DNA of 64,000 bases from contig JAATFT010000028.1 of assembly GCA_015655075.1 (NCBI GenBank), forward strand, positions 1 through 64,000, read 5' to 3'. Position numbers and translations under genes: made by a program. Under the pieces are notes generated by a model. That model did no database searches and was not told the origin of the DNA. It was given only the letters and a program-made list of their open reading frames with translations. This document shows, one piece after another, positions 44,659 through 53,630 of this stretch (positions are counted from its first letter, which is position 1; every line of letters begins with the position of its first letter). Source of the stretch: Clostridiales bacterium. Its GTDB lineage: Bacteria > Bacillota > Clostridia > Lachnospirales > Lachnospiraceae.

Positions 44659-45720
44659 ATGAGACAGACAAACAAACCGGCGCAGCCGGATCAGATAAAA
44701 AATAGGGATCAGGTAAGGAAAAAAAACCACGCATGGGCTGCGTGGCTTATTATCACATTGGGGTCAGGACTGCTGATATTACTCATGGCGTTTTCCATCA
44801 CCATGGGAGCGGCAAAGATCCCGCTGTCCTCGGTATGGGACGCTTTATTTCATTTTGATGCCGGGAATACCCATCACCTGATTGTTATAGACTTGCGGTT
44901 GCCCCGCGTGCTGGCAAGCGCCCTGGTGGGCGGGGCCTTTGCCGTGGCGGGAGCTATTATGCAGGGTACGACCAGGAACCCCATGGCCGATTCCGGATTA
45001 ATGGGCTTAAATGCCGGGGCGGGCTTTGCCCTCTCCATCTGTTTTGCCTTCTTACCTGACCTTAGCTATATGCAGATTATCCTGTTTTCCTTTGCAGGAG
45101 CCGCCTTGGGAGCCGCACTGGTGAACGGTGTTGCTTCCCTGCGACGCGGGGGAGCAACACCAATGCGCCTGGTCTTGGCAGGGGCTGCGGTCAGTGCTCT
45201 TTTGGCGGCGCTTAGCCAGGGCATCGCTATCTACTTTGATGTGGCGCAGGATATTATGTTCTGGACGACGGGAAGCGTAGCCGGTTCTAACTGGACGCAA
45301 CTTAAAATCATGTTGCCCTGGATCCTGGGCGGTTTGCTGGGCGCAATTGCCCTTTCCCGTGCCATTTCGCTGTTAAGTCTTGGCGAGGAGGTGGCAAAGG
45401 GACTGGGGCTAAATACAACGACAGTAAATGCGTTAAGTTCTCTGATTGTGCTGATATTGGCCGGAGCTTCCGTTTCGGTGGTGGGCGCGGTGGGCTTTGT
45501 GGGACTTATCATTCCACATTTGGCGCGGTTTCTTGTAGGTATGGACTACCGTTTCATCATCCCGTCCTCGGCAGTGCTTGGCGCACTTTTGATGGTTTTG
45601 GCGGATCTTGGCGCGCGGATGCTTAACCCGCCCTTTGAAACCCCCGTCGGTGCACTAACCTCTTTGGTAGGTGTACCTTTCTTTTTGTATCTGGCGCGCA
45701 GGCAAAGGAGGGCGTTATAA
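44659..45720 (+). CDS. FecCD-type ABC permease 1
   Basis: A 353-residue permease of the BtuC/FecCD family that imports siderophores, haem or cobalamin. About ten membrane segments are predicted. Family signatures are LRLPRVLASALVGGAFAVAGAIMQGTTRNPMADSGLMG, GAVGFVGLIIPHLARFLVG and a late PVGALTSLVGVPFFLYL (in parts). ATG 44659 follows AAGGAGG. The next permease overlaps by one base (TAATG). No substrate-binding lipoprotein is encoded in the window. Confidence 0.93.
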   Translation: MRQTNKPAQPDQIKNRDQVRKKNHAWAAWLIITLGSGLLILLMAFSITMGAAKIPLSSVWDALFHFDAGNTHHLIVIDLRLPRVLASALVGGAFAVAGAIMQGTTRNPMADSGLMGLNAGAGFALSICFAFLPDLSYMQIILFSFAGAALGAALVNGVASLRRGGATPMRLVLAGAAVSALLAALSQGIAIYFDVAQDIMFWTTGSVAGSNWTQLKIMLPWILGGLLGAIALSRAISLLSLGEEVAKGLGLNTTTVNALSSLIVLILAGASVSVVGAVGFVGLIIPHLARFLVGMDYRFIIPSSAVLGALLMVLADLGARMLNPPFETPVGALTSLVGVPFFLYLARRQRRAL

Positions 45721-46760
45721 TGACGGACCAATATAAAAAAATAGAAGCTTATAAAAGAAAAATTGCTTTACGTAATACAACTATTATTATTAGCTGTGCC
45801 GCACTTCTCATTATTTCCTTTATTATCAGCATGAATACCGGCTATAGCAGACTTTCCCCATTGGATACGCTTCGTACCCTGTTTGGCGGAGGTACGGATA
45901 AGGAAAATCTGATTCTGTTCGACTTCCGTCTGCCCCGTATCGTGATTTCCATTCTTGTGGGCGGGGGGCTGGCGCTGTCCGGCTGTATGATTCAGGGCAT
46001 CTCTCAAAATGCTCTGGCAGATCCCGGTCTGCTTGGCATCAACGCGGGTGCGGGACTGATGGTTATTCTGTATGTGCTGTTTTTCGGCGCCCAGTCCTTC
46101 CTGTCGATATTTACCCTGCCGTTTCTGGCATTGTTCGGTGCGGGTGTAACGGCGGTCCTTATCTATATCCTGGCTTTTAAAAAAGAGGAGGGCCTCGCAC
46201 CCATGCGGCTGATACTGACCGGTGTGGCGGTTCAGGCTGGTATCTCCGCCTTAACTACGGTGCTGGTAGTCAAGCTGGACGATTCCCAGTTTGATTTTGT
46301 AGCCGCCTGGCAGGCGGGCAGCATATGGGGTTCCAACTGGAAATTCGTGCTGACACTGCTGCCCTGGCTGATACTGCTGATTCCCTATATCTTATTCAAG
46401 TCCCGGGTGCTGGACGTCTTAAGTCTGGGGGACGAGGTGGCCTACAGTCTGGGAGCATCGGTGGAACGGGAGCGGCGCAGGCTTCTGGCCGGCGCTGTTG
46501 CCCTGGCCGCCTCCTGCGTGGCGGTCAGCGGCAGCATCAGCTTTGTGGGACTAATTGCGCCCCATCTGGCAAGGCGGCTGGTAGGGCCAAGGCACCGGAT
46601 ACTGCTGCCAATCTGTACCCTTATAGGTGCTGTATTGGTTTCTGCGGCCGATACCATAGCACGGGTGATTGTACAGCCTTCTGAGATTCCCACCGGTATC
46701 ATGGTGGCCATTATCGGCGCGCCGTACTTCCTCTACCTGCTGGCAAGAAATAAGCAATAG
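45720..46760 (+). CDS. FecCD-type ABC permease 2
   Basis: A 346-residue second permease, presumably the heterodimer partner of the first. It has FDFRLPRIVISILVGGGLALSGCMIQGISQNALADPGLLG and the ATPase-coupling SFVGLIAPHLARRLVGPRHR (in parts). Roughly ten membrane helices. G+C-rich codons such as GGC, GCG and CTG stand out against the AT-rich flanks. The one-base start/stop overlap indicates tight coupling. Confidence 0.93.
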   Translation: MTDQYKKIEAYKRKIALRNTTIIISCAALLIISFIISMNTGYSRLSPLDTLRTLFGGGTDKENLILFDFRLPRIVISILVGGGLALSGCMIQGISQNALADPGLLGINAGAGLMVILYVLFFGAQSFLSIFTLPFLALFGAGVTAVLIYILAFKKEEGLAPMRLILTGVAVQAGISALTTVLVVKLDDSQFDFVAAWQAGSIWGSNWKFVLTLLPWLILLIPYILFKSRVLDVLSLGDEVAYSLGASVERERRRLLAGAVALAASCVAVSGSISFVGLIAPHLARRLVGPRHRILLPICTLIGAVLVSAADTIARVIVQPSEIPTGIMVAIIGAPYFLYLLARNKQ

Positions 46761-46787
46761 ACCAATATTGAAAGGAGTATAATACAT

Positions 46788-47600
46788 ATGAACAGCATTG
46801 CAACAGAGAATTTAGTCGTTGCCTACGAAGATAACCTGGTGGTGGATAATTTGGACATGCAGCTTCCCCAGGGAAAAGTAACGGCTATCATCGGACCGAA
46901 TGGCTGCGGTAAATCTACGGTTTTAAAAGCCGTGGGACGAATCCTGAAGCCGAAGAACGGTATGGTGTACTTAAACGGCGACGATATCTACCATCTTTCC
47001 ACCAGGGAAGTGGCGCAAAAGATGGCAATCCTGCCCCAGTCTCCCCAGGCTCCGGCCGGGCTGACAGTGGGGGAGCTGGTGGCCTACGGCCGTTTTCCCC
47101 ACCAGCGGGGTTTTGGAAAGCTTAAAAATGAGGATAAAAGCATCATTGCCTGGGCACTTAAGGTTACAAAGCTTACGGAATTGGAAACGACGGCGGTGGA
47201 CAATCTTTCAGGAGGGCAGCGCCAGCGGGTATGGATTGCCATGGCGTTGGCGCAGCAGACGGATCTGATTTTGCTGGATGAGCCTACCACCTATCTGGAC
47301 CTGTCCTACCAGCTTGAGGTACTGGAGCTTTTGTACCGCCTGAACCGGGAGCAGAGCTGCACTATAGTGATGGTGCTCCATGATTTAAATCTTGCCGCCC
47401 GTTTTGCCGATTACATGGTGGCGATCCGCGGCGGTGACATTATATGCCATGGTTCGCCGGAAGAGGTCATGACCGCGACAGTACTGCGGGAAACCTTTCA
47501 TATTGACGCGGAGATTGTACGGGAGCCTCGTACGGGAAGGCCCACCTGCATTTCTTACGACCTTATCAAGGGACGGAATATTATGGGAGAGCAGGTATGA
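46788..47600 (+). CDS. FecE-type ABC ATPase
   Basis: A 270-residue ATPase with Walker [10 protein letters not shown] (36-44), Q-loop ILPQSPQ, signature [17 protein letters not shown], Walker [13 protein letters not shown] and the switch His in MVLHDLN. It powers the two FecCD-type permeases. Its stop codon lies one base before the NifH-like start, so uptake and reductase genes share one transcript. Confidence 0.95.
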   Translation: MNSIATENLVVAYEDNLVVDNLDMQLPQGKVTAIIGPNGCGKSTVLKAVGRILKPKNGMVYLNGDDIYHLSTREVAQKMAILPQSPQAPAGLTVGELVAYGRFPHQRGFGKLKNEDKSIIAWALKVTKLTELETTAVDNLSGGQRQRVWIAMALAQQTDLILLDEPTTYLDLSYQLEVLELLYRLNREQSCTIVMVLHDLNLAARFADYMVAIRGGDIICHGSPEEVMTATVLRETFHIDAEIVREPRTGRPTCISYDLIKGRNIMGEQV

Positions 47601-47601
47601 C

Positions 47602-48360
47602 ATGAAGAAAATAGCAATTTACGGAAAGGGTGGCATCGGTAAATCCACTACCGTATCCAACGTATCGGCGGCCATGGCGGCTATGGGATTAACCGTATTG
47701 CAGATCGGGTGTGATCCCAAAGCAGATTCCACCCGCAATCTGACCGGAGGGAAAAATATACCCACGGTGTTGGATACCTTAAGGAAAAACGGGGATGCAG
47801 AGCTTGATGAGCTTGTGGTAAAAAGCAGTACGGGGGTGCTGTGCGTGGAATCCGGCGGTCCGGTTCCAGGTGTGGGCTGTGCGGGCCGTGGTATCATTAC
47901 GGCCTTTGAAAAGCTTAAGGAGCTGGAGGCCTATGAAATCTACAGGCCGGACGTAGTGCTGTATGACGTGCTGGGTGATGTGGTCTGCGGCGGTTTTGCC
48001 ATGCCCATCCGGGGCGGTTATGCCGACGAGGTCTGTATCGTGACCTCCGGCGAGATGATGTCGCTCTATGCGGCGTCAAACATCTCCCATGCGGTTAAGA
48101 GCTTTGGGAAACGTGGCTATGCCTCCCTGCGGGGACTGATTTTAAATGCCAAGAATATCGAGGATGAAAACGAGCTGGTGGACAAGACGGCGGCAGAGAT
48201 TGGTACGCCGGTCATCTACCGTCTGCCCCGTAGCCCGTTTGTACAGCAGGCGGAAGCGCAGGGAAAAACGGTTTTGGAGGCTTTTCCTGAAGGTGAGATG
48301 TCCTTGCATTACCGTGCTTTGGCACAGCTTTTATTGGATGGAGGTAACGGGAATGAATGA
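47602..48360 (+). CDS. NifH-like ATP-dependent reductase (Fe protein homologue)
   Basis: 252 residues, very close in sequence to nitrogenase iron proteins: Walker [10 protein letters not shown] (8-16), [11 protein letters not shown], the cluster ligands C93 (PGVGCAGRG) and C129 ([14 protein letters not shown]), switch II YDVLGD and ICSGEMM-like [16 protein letters not shown]. As in NifH, BchL and CfbC, a homodimer would hold one [4Fe-4S] cluster and pass low-potential electrons with ATP hydrolysis. No nif assembly genes are nearby, so it is not for nitrogen fixation. It overlaps the NifD-like gene by eight bases. Confidence 0.93.
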   Translation: MKKIAIYGKGGIGKSTTVSNVSAAMAAMGLTVLQIGCDPKADSTRNLTGGKNIPTVLDTLRKNGDAELDELVVKSSTGVLCVESGGPVPGVGCAGRGIITAFEKLKELEAYEIYRPDVVLYDVLGDVVCGGFAMPIRGGYADEVCIVTSGEMMSLYAASNISHAVKSFGKRGYASLRGLILNAKNIEDENELVDKTAAEIGTPVIYRLPRSPFVQQAEAQGKTVLEAFPEGEMSLHYRALAQLLLDGGNGNE

Positions 48361-49657
48361 CACTGTTCATCTGAAACGTTTATCTGGGGTGAAATCCAAC
48401 ACGGGCGTAAAATTTCTGACCCCTGCCGCATCCCCCGGAAACCACTGTCCCATGCATACGGCACTGGCATCGGTAGGACGAATCAGGGGATTGTCTTCCC
48501 TATTAATCGGCACGCCGGAATGCACCACCTATGGCCGTATGATTATTCCGAAGGCTACGGGTAAAAACGGAGAACTGCACTGGCTGTATGTGCTGGAATC
48601 TAGAGAAGTTGTATTCGGCTGCAGGGACGGTTTGACCGCTGCCCTGCGTAAAATGGATGCAGCCGGCGCAAAGACTATTCTGCTTATTGCTACCTGTGTA
48701 CCGGAGCTGATTGGCGAGGATGTGGAAGGAATTCTTTATGAAATACAGCCGGAGATGTCCGCACGGCTTACCTATGTTTTGACGGGCCATTTTAATTGCA
48801 ACAGCTATTCCTCCGGATACTGGAAAACGCTGGAGGCTCTTGGAAAACTCATGGAAAAAAGGCAAGTATCCCAGCGTACCGTAAATATTCTGGGACGATT
48901 ACCTAAGGAGGCTCATACACCCATGCCGCGGCTGATATCTTCTTTAGAGCAGAGAGGGTTTCCATTGCGTTATCTTGCACCGGGCGCTTCCCTGGAGGAT
49001 TTTATGAACGCACCGGATGCCCGGATGAACCTGGTTGTATCGCCCATTGGACAGCCCCTGGCCGAAAGGATGGAACAGAAATTTGGTATTCCCTATATCA
49101 GTCTGCATAATTTGTATGAAATATCCGCCATAGACAAGGCTTATGGGGATATCGCAGGAATGCTTCATATTTCCTGGGAAGGCGAGTTTGAAACTGACAG
49201 ACAGGCTGCTTTGGGATTGCAGGAGAAGGCGAAAATTAAGTTAAGAGGTTTGCGCTACGTTTCCACCTTTATCGGTCCTGCCATGATAATTCCTTTGGCC
49301 GCCTATCTGGCTGATTTTGGGATGGAGCCGGTTTTGCTGCATATCGAGGAATTTTATCCCGATGATAAAAGGTACGCTAAGGAACTGACGGCAAAGGGGT
49401 ATAATCCTCTCGTCTGTCATATGGTAAACGGAGCTTCGGATGCGGCCGTTTTGGAAAAACTGTCTCCCGATCTTTGTATTGGAGTCCTGCCGGGCGGAAG
49501 GGGGGCCTTTCCCTGCATACCGGATATGCCGCAGGTTAATGGACGGATAGGCTATGAGCGGACAAGCTGTCTGCTGAAAAAAATATTAATCGCATCGGAT
49601 AACGCAAAATTAAGTGCGTCGGATGAAGTAAAAACATCCGGTAAGGGAGGAATATAA
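48353..49657 (+). CDS. NifD-like catalytic subunit (nitrogenase component 1 family)
   Basis: 434 residues of the oxidoreductase nitrogenase component 1 family. Three cysteines align with the NifD P-cluster ligands: C32 (NHCPMH), C57 (GTPECTTYG, 25 residues later, against 26 in NifD) and C115 ([12 protein letters not shown]). At the place of the FeMo-co ligand Cys275 there is [21 protein letters not shown] without cysteine, and no His442-type site is seen. So the protein should carry a simple Fe-S cluster and bind another substrate. ATG 48353, after GGAGGT, is the start; codons upstream lie in the NifH-like gene. Confidence 0.88.
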   Translation: MNDTVHLKRLSGVKSNTGVKFLTPAASPGNHCPMHTALASVGRIRGLSSLLIGTPECTTYGRMIIPKATGKNGELHWLYVLESREVVFGCRDGLTAALRKMDAAGAKTILLIATCVPELIGEDVEGILYEIQPEMSARLTYVLTGHFNCNSYSSGYWKTLEALGKLMEKRQVSQRTVNILGRLPKEAHTPMPRLISSLEQRGFPLRYLAPGASLEDFMNAPDARMNLVVSPIGQPLAERMEQKFGIPYISLHNLYEISAIDKAYGDIAGMLHISWEGEFETDRQAALGLQEKAKIKLRGLRYVSTFIGPAMIIPLAAYLADFGMEPVLLHIEEFYPDDKRYAKELTAKGYNPLVCHMVNGASDAAVLEKLSPDLCIGVLPGGRGAFPCIPDMPQVNGRIGYERTSCLLKKILIASDNAKLSASDEVKTSGKGGI

Positions 49658-49659
49658 CA

Positions 49660-50889
49660 ATGGGATTGCATCAATTCAGACCGCTGCCCTCGGGGCGTAT
49701 GGGTATTCTGTGGACGCTGGCCCCCATTCGGGATGCCGTTCTCATGGAGTTCGGCTGTATGGGGCATATGGTCTATGCCCAGGCTTTTCTTAAACGTGCC
49801 GGTGTGCCGGAGGCGTGTAAGCTGTACTCCACTCATATGGACGAAACCGATGTTTCCCTGGGCGGGATTGAGCGCATTAGCCGTACGGTTGAAGATATTG
49901 TAAGGCGTGACCAACCCAGGGTCATATTTCTGCTTCCCTCCTCCGTTCCGGAGATGATCGGGACGGATTTACCTGCCGTCTGTGAGGAATTGCAGCCGCA
50001 ATATCCGAATGTCCGCCTGCTTCCCTTCGGGTACGGCGGTTTTGATGTAAGCTTGCACCGTGGAGTTGCGGAAGCTCTTTTGCTGCTGGTTAAAGCTCTG
50101 CCGGCAGATGGGAAGCGGACAGAAAAGCCTACCTTTAATATCATTGGCTCCTGCGGGGATATGTTTCGTTTCCAGGCGGATGCGGAGGAAATCCTCCGTA
50201 TCATGGAGGGGGCCTTGAGAATAAAACCGCTGTGCGTATTGACCTCGGATACGTCCGTTAAGCAAATCGAACAGATGGGCGGCGCGCATATCAACCTTGT
50301 AATACGGCGCGAAGGGGAGCCTGCCGCAAAGCACCTGAAAAAACGATTTGGAACGCCGTATTTAGTAAAGCGGCCTTACGGTGTGCGGGGAACAGGACAA
50401 TGGATTGAGGAAATAGCGCAAATCCTTGGCATGGCGCCAAACCGTGATTTTGTTGACAGACAGCAGAAGGAAGTTAAGAGTCTGATTGCCGCCGCAGTAC
50501 CCATACTCCGGCATTTTACCAAAGAACAACCCACGGAAATGTGCCTTTCTCTTGGAGCCCATGCCGATGTAGTACAGGGAATTCTTGATTTTGGCTGCGG
50601 CGAACTGGAGCTTCCTAAAGGCATCTGCTGGTGTGACTGCCCTGAGATGGCAAGCGACCTGCTTTTGTATTTTACGGAGGAGCAATGGACGGAGGCTGTT
50701 AAAACACAGAAAAAGGGTCTGCTTATGACAAGCGGCGAGGCACTGGAGTGGGCGGGGAAGAGCAGGGAGATGCAAATCTCCAATCCTGACACAAAATGGA
50801 GAATAAATCCGTATGAACCGCCTCTTGTAGGATTTCGCGGTGCTGTAAATCTGGTAAATATATGGGTAAACGAGATTTTCGGGGATTGA
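49660..50889 (+). CDS. NifK-like partner subunit (nitrogenase component 1 family)
   Basis: 409 residues, the likely partner of the NifD-like protein. Of the three P-cluster cysteine positions only C33 (MEFGCMGHMVYAQ, at NifK C95) is kept. The C70 position is lost, and the C153 position is Ser95 in LLPSSVPEMIGTDL. Together with three cysteines from the other subunit this would hold a single interface [4Fe-4S], as in the protochlorophyllide reductase. A separate C-terminal cluster of cysteines, C313 and C323-W-C325-D-C327, is unusual. The last gene of the operon. GGGAGG precedes the ATG. Confidence 0.85.
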   Translation: MGLHQFRPLPSGRMGILWTLAPIRDAVLMEFGCMGHMVYAQAFLKRAGVPEACKLYSTHMDETDVSLGGIERISRTVEDIVRRDQPRVIFLLPSSVPEMIGTDLPAVCEELQPQYPNVRLLPFGYGGFDVSLHRGVAEALLLLVKALPADGKRTEKPTFNIIGSCGDMFRFQADAEEILRIMEGALRIKPLCVLTSDTSVKQIEQMGGAHINLVIRREGEPAAKHLKKRFGTPYLVKRPYGVRGTGQWIEEIAQILGMAPNRDFVDRQQKEVKSLIAAAVPILRHFTKEQPTEMCLSLGAHADVVQGILDFGCGELELPKGICWCDCPEMASDLLLYFTEEQWTEAVKTQKKGLLMTSGEALEWAGKSREMQISNPDTKWRINPYEPPLVGFRGAVNLVNIWVNEIFGD

Positions 50890-51037
50890 CAGGAAGAAGG
50901 CCGGCTCCTGCCTTACCCTTTTAGAATGTTCCTGTGTATATCTTGTTCCGATGTATCCCCGGCAGGACAATATACATACTTTTTATCCATTTTTACTATA
51001 TTATACTTTATTATACTATATATATACTTTATATATT

Positions 51038-51091
51038 GCAGTACTTATGCACCGAAATATATAAAGTGTATATTCGGTGTATAAGTACTGC
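51038..51091. repeat. 19-bp-arm palindrome after the nitrogenase-like operon
   Basis: GCAGTACTTATGCACCGAA (51038-51056) pairs with TTCGGTGTATAAGTACTGC (51073-51091) at 18 of 19 positions. It is flanked by TATA-rich DNA (50990-51037). It could be a terminator without a T-run or a mobile palindrome. The stretch 50890-51037 otherwise shows only a weak CAGGA/TCCTG hairpin. Confidence 0.55.
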
Positions 51092-51149
51092 TGTGGCGGG
51101 ACATTTGCGTTAAATTTACAATAAATAATTATTTGCCTGCTTGTATTCC

Positions 51150-51480
51150 ATGGAAAGATAGAATAAAATGAGAAGGAGTAGGAAAAATAAAGTAAGAACA
51201 TGAGTAAAATAAGAAACGAACAAAGCAAAGGATTTGAGTAAAGTAAAAATTGAACAAAAGCAGCAACGAAATAAAATAAGAATAGAATAAAGTGAGAACG
51301 CCGGGATGTCTTAACAGGTTAATGCAGACTCCCGCATAAAATAAGAATAGAATAAAGTGAGAACTTGAATAAAGCAAGAACAGAATAAAACAAGTATAGA
51401 ATAAGACAAGAATAGAACAAGGTAAGAAAAGCAAGAACTTGAATAAAGAAAGAACTGCGATGAGTGTAATGATTGAACAT
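51150..51480 (+). repeat. Purine-rich degenerate repeat tract
   Basis: About 330 bases with almost only purines plus T on the plus strand, built from degenerate GAATAAARYAAGAAY-type units of 14-15 nt. A 29-base segment is exactly duplicated at 51271-51299 and 51336-51364. An open minus-strand frame through it is hydrophobic only because of the composition. The function is unknown. It ends just before the next gene. Confidence 0.65.
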
Positions 51481-51516
51481 AAAAAATAAGGGGTGCGGTC
51501 TGATGGAGAAGGAAAT

Positions 51517-51981
51517 ATGAAGCTGATACGAAATAGGAAGCTACTAGAAAAATTTTTATTGTTTTTACATGTACTGGTGGGATTAGGTGCAATGGCCGGA
51601 GGACTGGCTGCGATTACGGATCCCCGGTCACCCCTTGGAATAACCGTTGAGGCTTTGAAATATTCGCCTTTCCGTAATTTTCTGATACCGGGTATCCTGC
51701 TGTTTACCGTCATCGGTCTTGGAAACATATTCAGTGCCTTAATGTTCCTTATAAAGACAAAATATCAGGGATATATAAGCAGCATTTTCGGCTGGGCATT
51801 GGTCATATGGATTGTTGTCCAGTGTATTATGCTGCAAGCGATTGTTTTTCTCCATGTATTATTTTTTGTTATTGGTTTAATTCAGGCGGCTTTATCGCTT
51901 GTATTGTTGTTTGAACAGCGGTTATTTCCTGCGAATATGATTCTGAATGTATGGGAAAAATGGGAAAAGAAAAACTTTTAA
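51517..51981 (+). CDS. Uncharacterised four-TM membrane protein
   Basis: A 154-residue protein with four hydrophobic segments (about residues 14-36, 53-77, 85-105 and 108-133) and a basic N-terminus. The family is not recognised. ATG 51517 is supported by AGAAGGA. The GTG further upstream lies in the repeat tract. The motif AITDPRSPLGI after helix 1 is a feature to search with. Isolated gene, no functional context. Confidence 0.6.
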   Translation: MKLIRNRKLLEKFLLFLHVLVGLGAMAGGLAAITDPRSPLGITVEALKYSPFRNFLIPGILLFTVIGLGNIFSALMFLIKTKYQGYISSIFGWALVIWIVVQCIMLQAIVFLHVLFFVIGLIQAALSLVLLFEQRLFPANMILNVWEKWEKKNF

Positions 51982-52026
51982 AATGAGTTGAAATTTTATC
52001 GTGGAGATTGCTTTTAATCTTGCTAC

Positions 52027-52062
52027 TTTATGCCCTGCTTAGTCTAATAAGCAAGGCATAAA
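52027..52062. terminator. Hairpin between convergent genes
   Basis: TTTATGCC-CTGCTTA (52027-52041) pairs with TAAGCA-A-GGCATAAA (52048-52062) with one bulge. It lies between two converging genes and can serve both strands. Confidence 0.6.
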
Positions 52063-52118
52063 AGACGGCGCAGTAGCCGACAGGCAACGAGGGCTATATG
52101 AGTATATTTATGCTTTGC

Positions 52119-52775
52119 CTATTTTTGGGCGGTATATAGATTTTCATGAAGACAGCCGTCTTCCAATTTCATAACTCTGTTACAGAGAGTTTTGATATCT
52201 TCATCATTATGACTTGTAGTAATGATTGTCATATTTTCGTTTTGATTAAGATATAACAGTAATTTTCTTACTTCATGAACCATAGCGTTATCTAATGAAT
52301 TCATAGGTTCATCTAACAAAAGCAGTTTGGGTCTCTCCATAATTGCCATTGCAATACCTAAGCGTTGCTTCATACCCAGGGAATATTTTTTTACAGGTTT
52401 TTTATCTTCGGGATCCAGTCCCACTAAGCGTATACAATCCTTTATTTCTTCCTCTGTAACGACATTGTTAATAACAGCGATGTGTTTTAAATTATCAAAT
52501 CCGGAGTCATAGGGAATAAATCCCGTATTGTCCAGCATAATACCAATATTTTCGGGAAAATTTCCGTTACTTATTATTTTGCCCCATACTTTAACTTTTC
52601 CTTTGGTAGGAAGCATTAATCCGCAGATTAGCTTAAATAAAACGGACTTGCCGCAGCCGTTCCGGCCGATGATTCCTAAAATATCTCCCTCCTTTACCGT
52701 CAGATTAATATTACTTAAAATTTCCGTATTTCTGAACGACTTTGCCACCGATTTCATTTCAACAACATTACACAT
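52119..52775 (-). CDS. ABC transporter ATPase of the peptide-type operon
   Basis: 218 residues with Walker A GRNGCGKS, signature SLGMKQRLGIAMAIM, Walker B LLLLDEPMNSLD and TTSHNDED. The pattern is that of ABC-2-type exporters or bacteriocin-immunity ATPases. ATG 52775 follows GGGAGG. It is the last gene of a five-gene minus-strand operon. Eleven upstream in-frame codons are not preceded by a ribosome-binding site. Confidence 0.9.
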   Translation of the reverse strand: MCNVVEMKSVAKSFRNTEILSNINLTVKEGDILGIIGRNGCGKSVLFKLICGLMLPTKGKVKVWGKIISNGNFPENIGIMLDNTGFIPYDSGFDNLKHIAVINNVVTEEEIKDCIRLVGLDPEDKKPVKKYSLGMKQRLGIAMAIMERPKLLLLDEPMNSLDNAMVHEVRKLLLYLNQNENMTIITTSHNDEDIKTLCNRVMKLEDGCLHENLYTAQK

Positions 52776-52791
52776 ATTTTCCTCCCTGTTC

Positions 52792-53571
52792 TTATAAAAA
52801 TTTCTCAAGTTTTCTTTTGAAAAGATTTTCTAATATAAATAAAGCTCCGGCAAATAAGATAACCTGATAAAAAAATGCAAATTGATAAGTATAGGAATCC
52901 TGGTCAAGCAAGGTAAATACGCCTTGCGTTAAAGGTAAAAATTTTAAGAACGGCTTATTCATTTTCACAATAAATATGAAAAAAATCTCACAAATTATTA
53001 CCATGAGATAGCCTCTGCTTATATCCCCGAAGATTATTCCAAAAATGCAGACAAAAATAATAAAAACAATGGAGCTAAGAATGTAATTGCCAAAAAGCAT
53101 ATAAATATTAATATTTGTTCCGACTTTAATGAAATCTGAATAAACGTTTATATGATTTAAATTATTTTTTGAAACGTTTATTAAAGATAAGACCGCACAA
53201 TATATCATGCTATAATAAAATATATTATATATTACCACCCGCATGGTCAGATATAAAAAATAGGAGCTTAATTTTTTCATTTTCATAAGGGTATAAATCA
53301 TCGTATTGGTAATTTCATATCTAATGACATAGATACAATATGCGGCAACAGAAGTTTGAATAAAAAGCCACTGAAAAAATATTATATTCATTCTGTCCGC
53401 TCCCATAAAATAAAGAATTAAAGTTTTTGATATTCCGCCGGTATCATATCCAATCACTTGTGAGGCAATGCTATAGTAAATTAGCGCTATGATTAAAATA
53501 TATCCCCAAGTTTTACGGATATCTTTTTTCAGCCTGAAACAGGTTAGTGCAAATATATTAGATTTTATCAT
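52792..53571 (-). CDS. Membrane protein, ABC permease-like 1
   Basis: 259 residues with about six transmembrane helices and a basic N-terminus (CFRLKKDIRKTWG). It has no family motif that I recognise. The position directly before the ATPase gene (16 bases) suggests an ABC-2-type permease subunit. Very AT-rich, Ile/Asn/Lys-heavy composition. Confidence 0.75.
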   Translation of the reverse strand: MIKSNIFALTCFRLKKDIRKTWGYILIIALIYYSIASQVIGYDTGGISKTLILYFMGADRMNIIFFQWLFIQTSVAAYCIYVIRYEITNTMIYTLMKMKKLSSYFLYLTMRVVIYNIFYYSMIYCAVLSLINVSKNNLNHINVYSDFIKVGTNINIYMLFGNYILSSIVFIIFVCIFGIIFGDISRGYLMVIICEIFFIFIVKMNKPFLKFLPLTQGVFTLLDQDSYTYQFAFFYQVILFAGALFILENLFKRKLEKFL

Positions 53572-53630
53572 AAAATTATACCTTTTTATTACATTGAATT
53601 AAAGATGGTCTGATATTAAGCAATATAATA

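Noticed and set aside
48146-48352. N-terminal extension of the NifD-like gene
   Set aside because: It lies entirely inside the NifH-like gene in another frame. GGAGGT supports 48353.
44659-50889. A nitrogen-fixation operon
   Set aside because: FeMo-co ligands and most NifK P-cluster cysteines are missing, and nifE, N, B and related genes are absent from the window.
51129-51728. 199-codon hydrophobic frame on the minus strand
   Set aside because: It reads the complement of the purine-rich tract, giving artificial Leu/Phe/Tyr repeats, and overlaps a better plus-strand gene.
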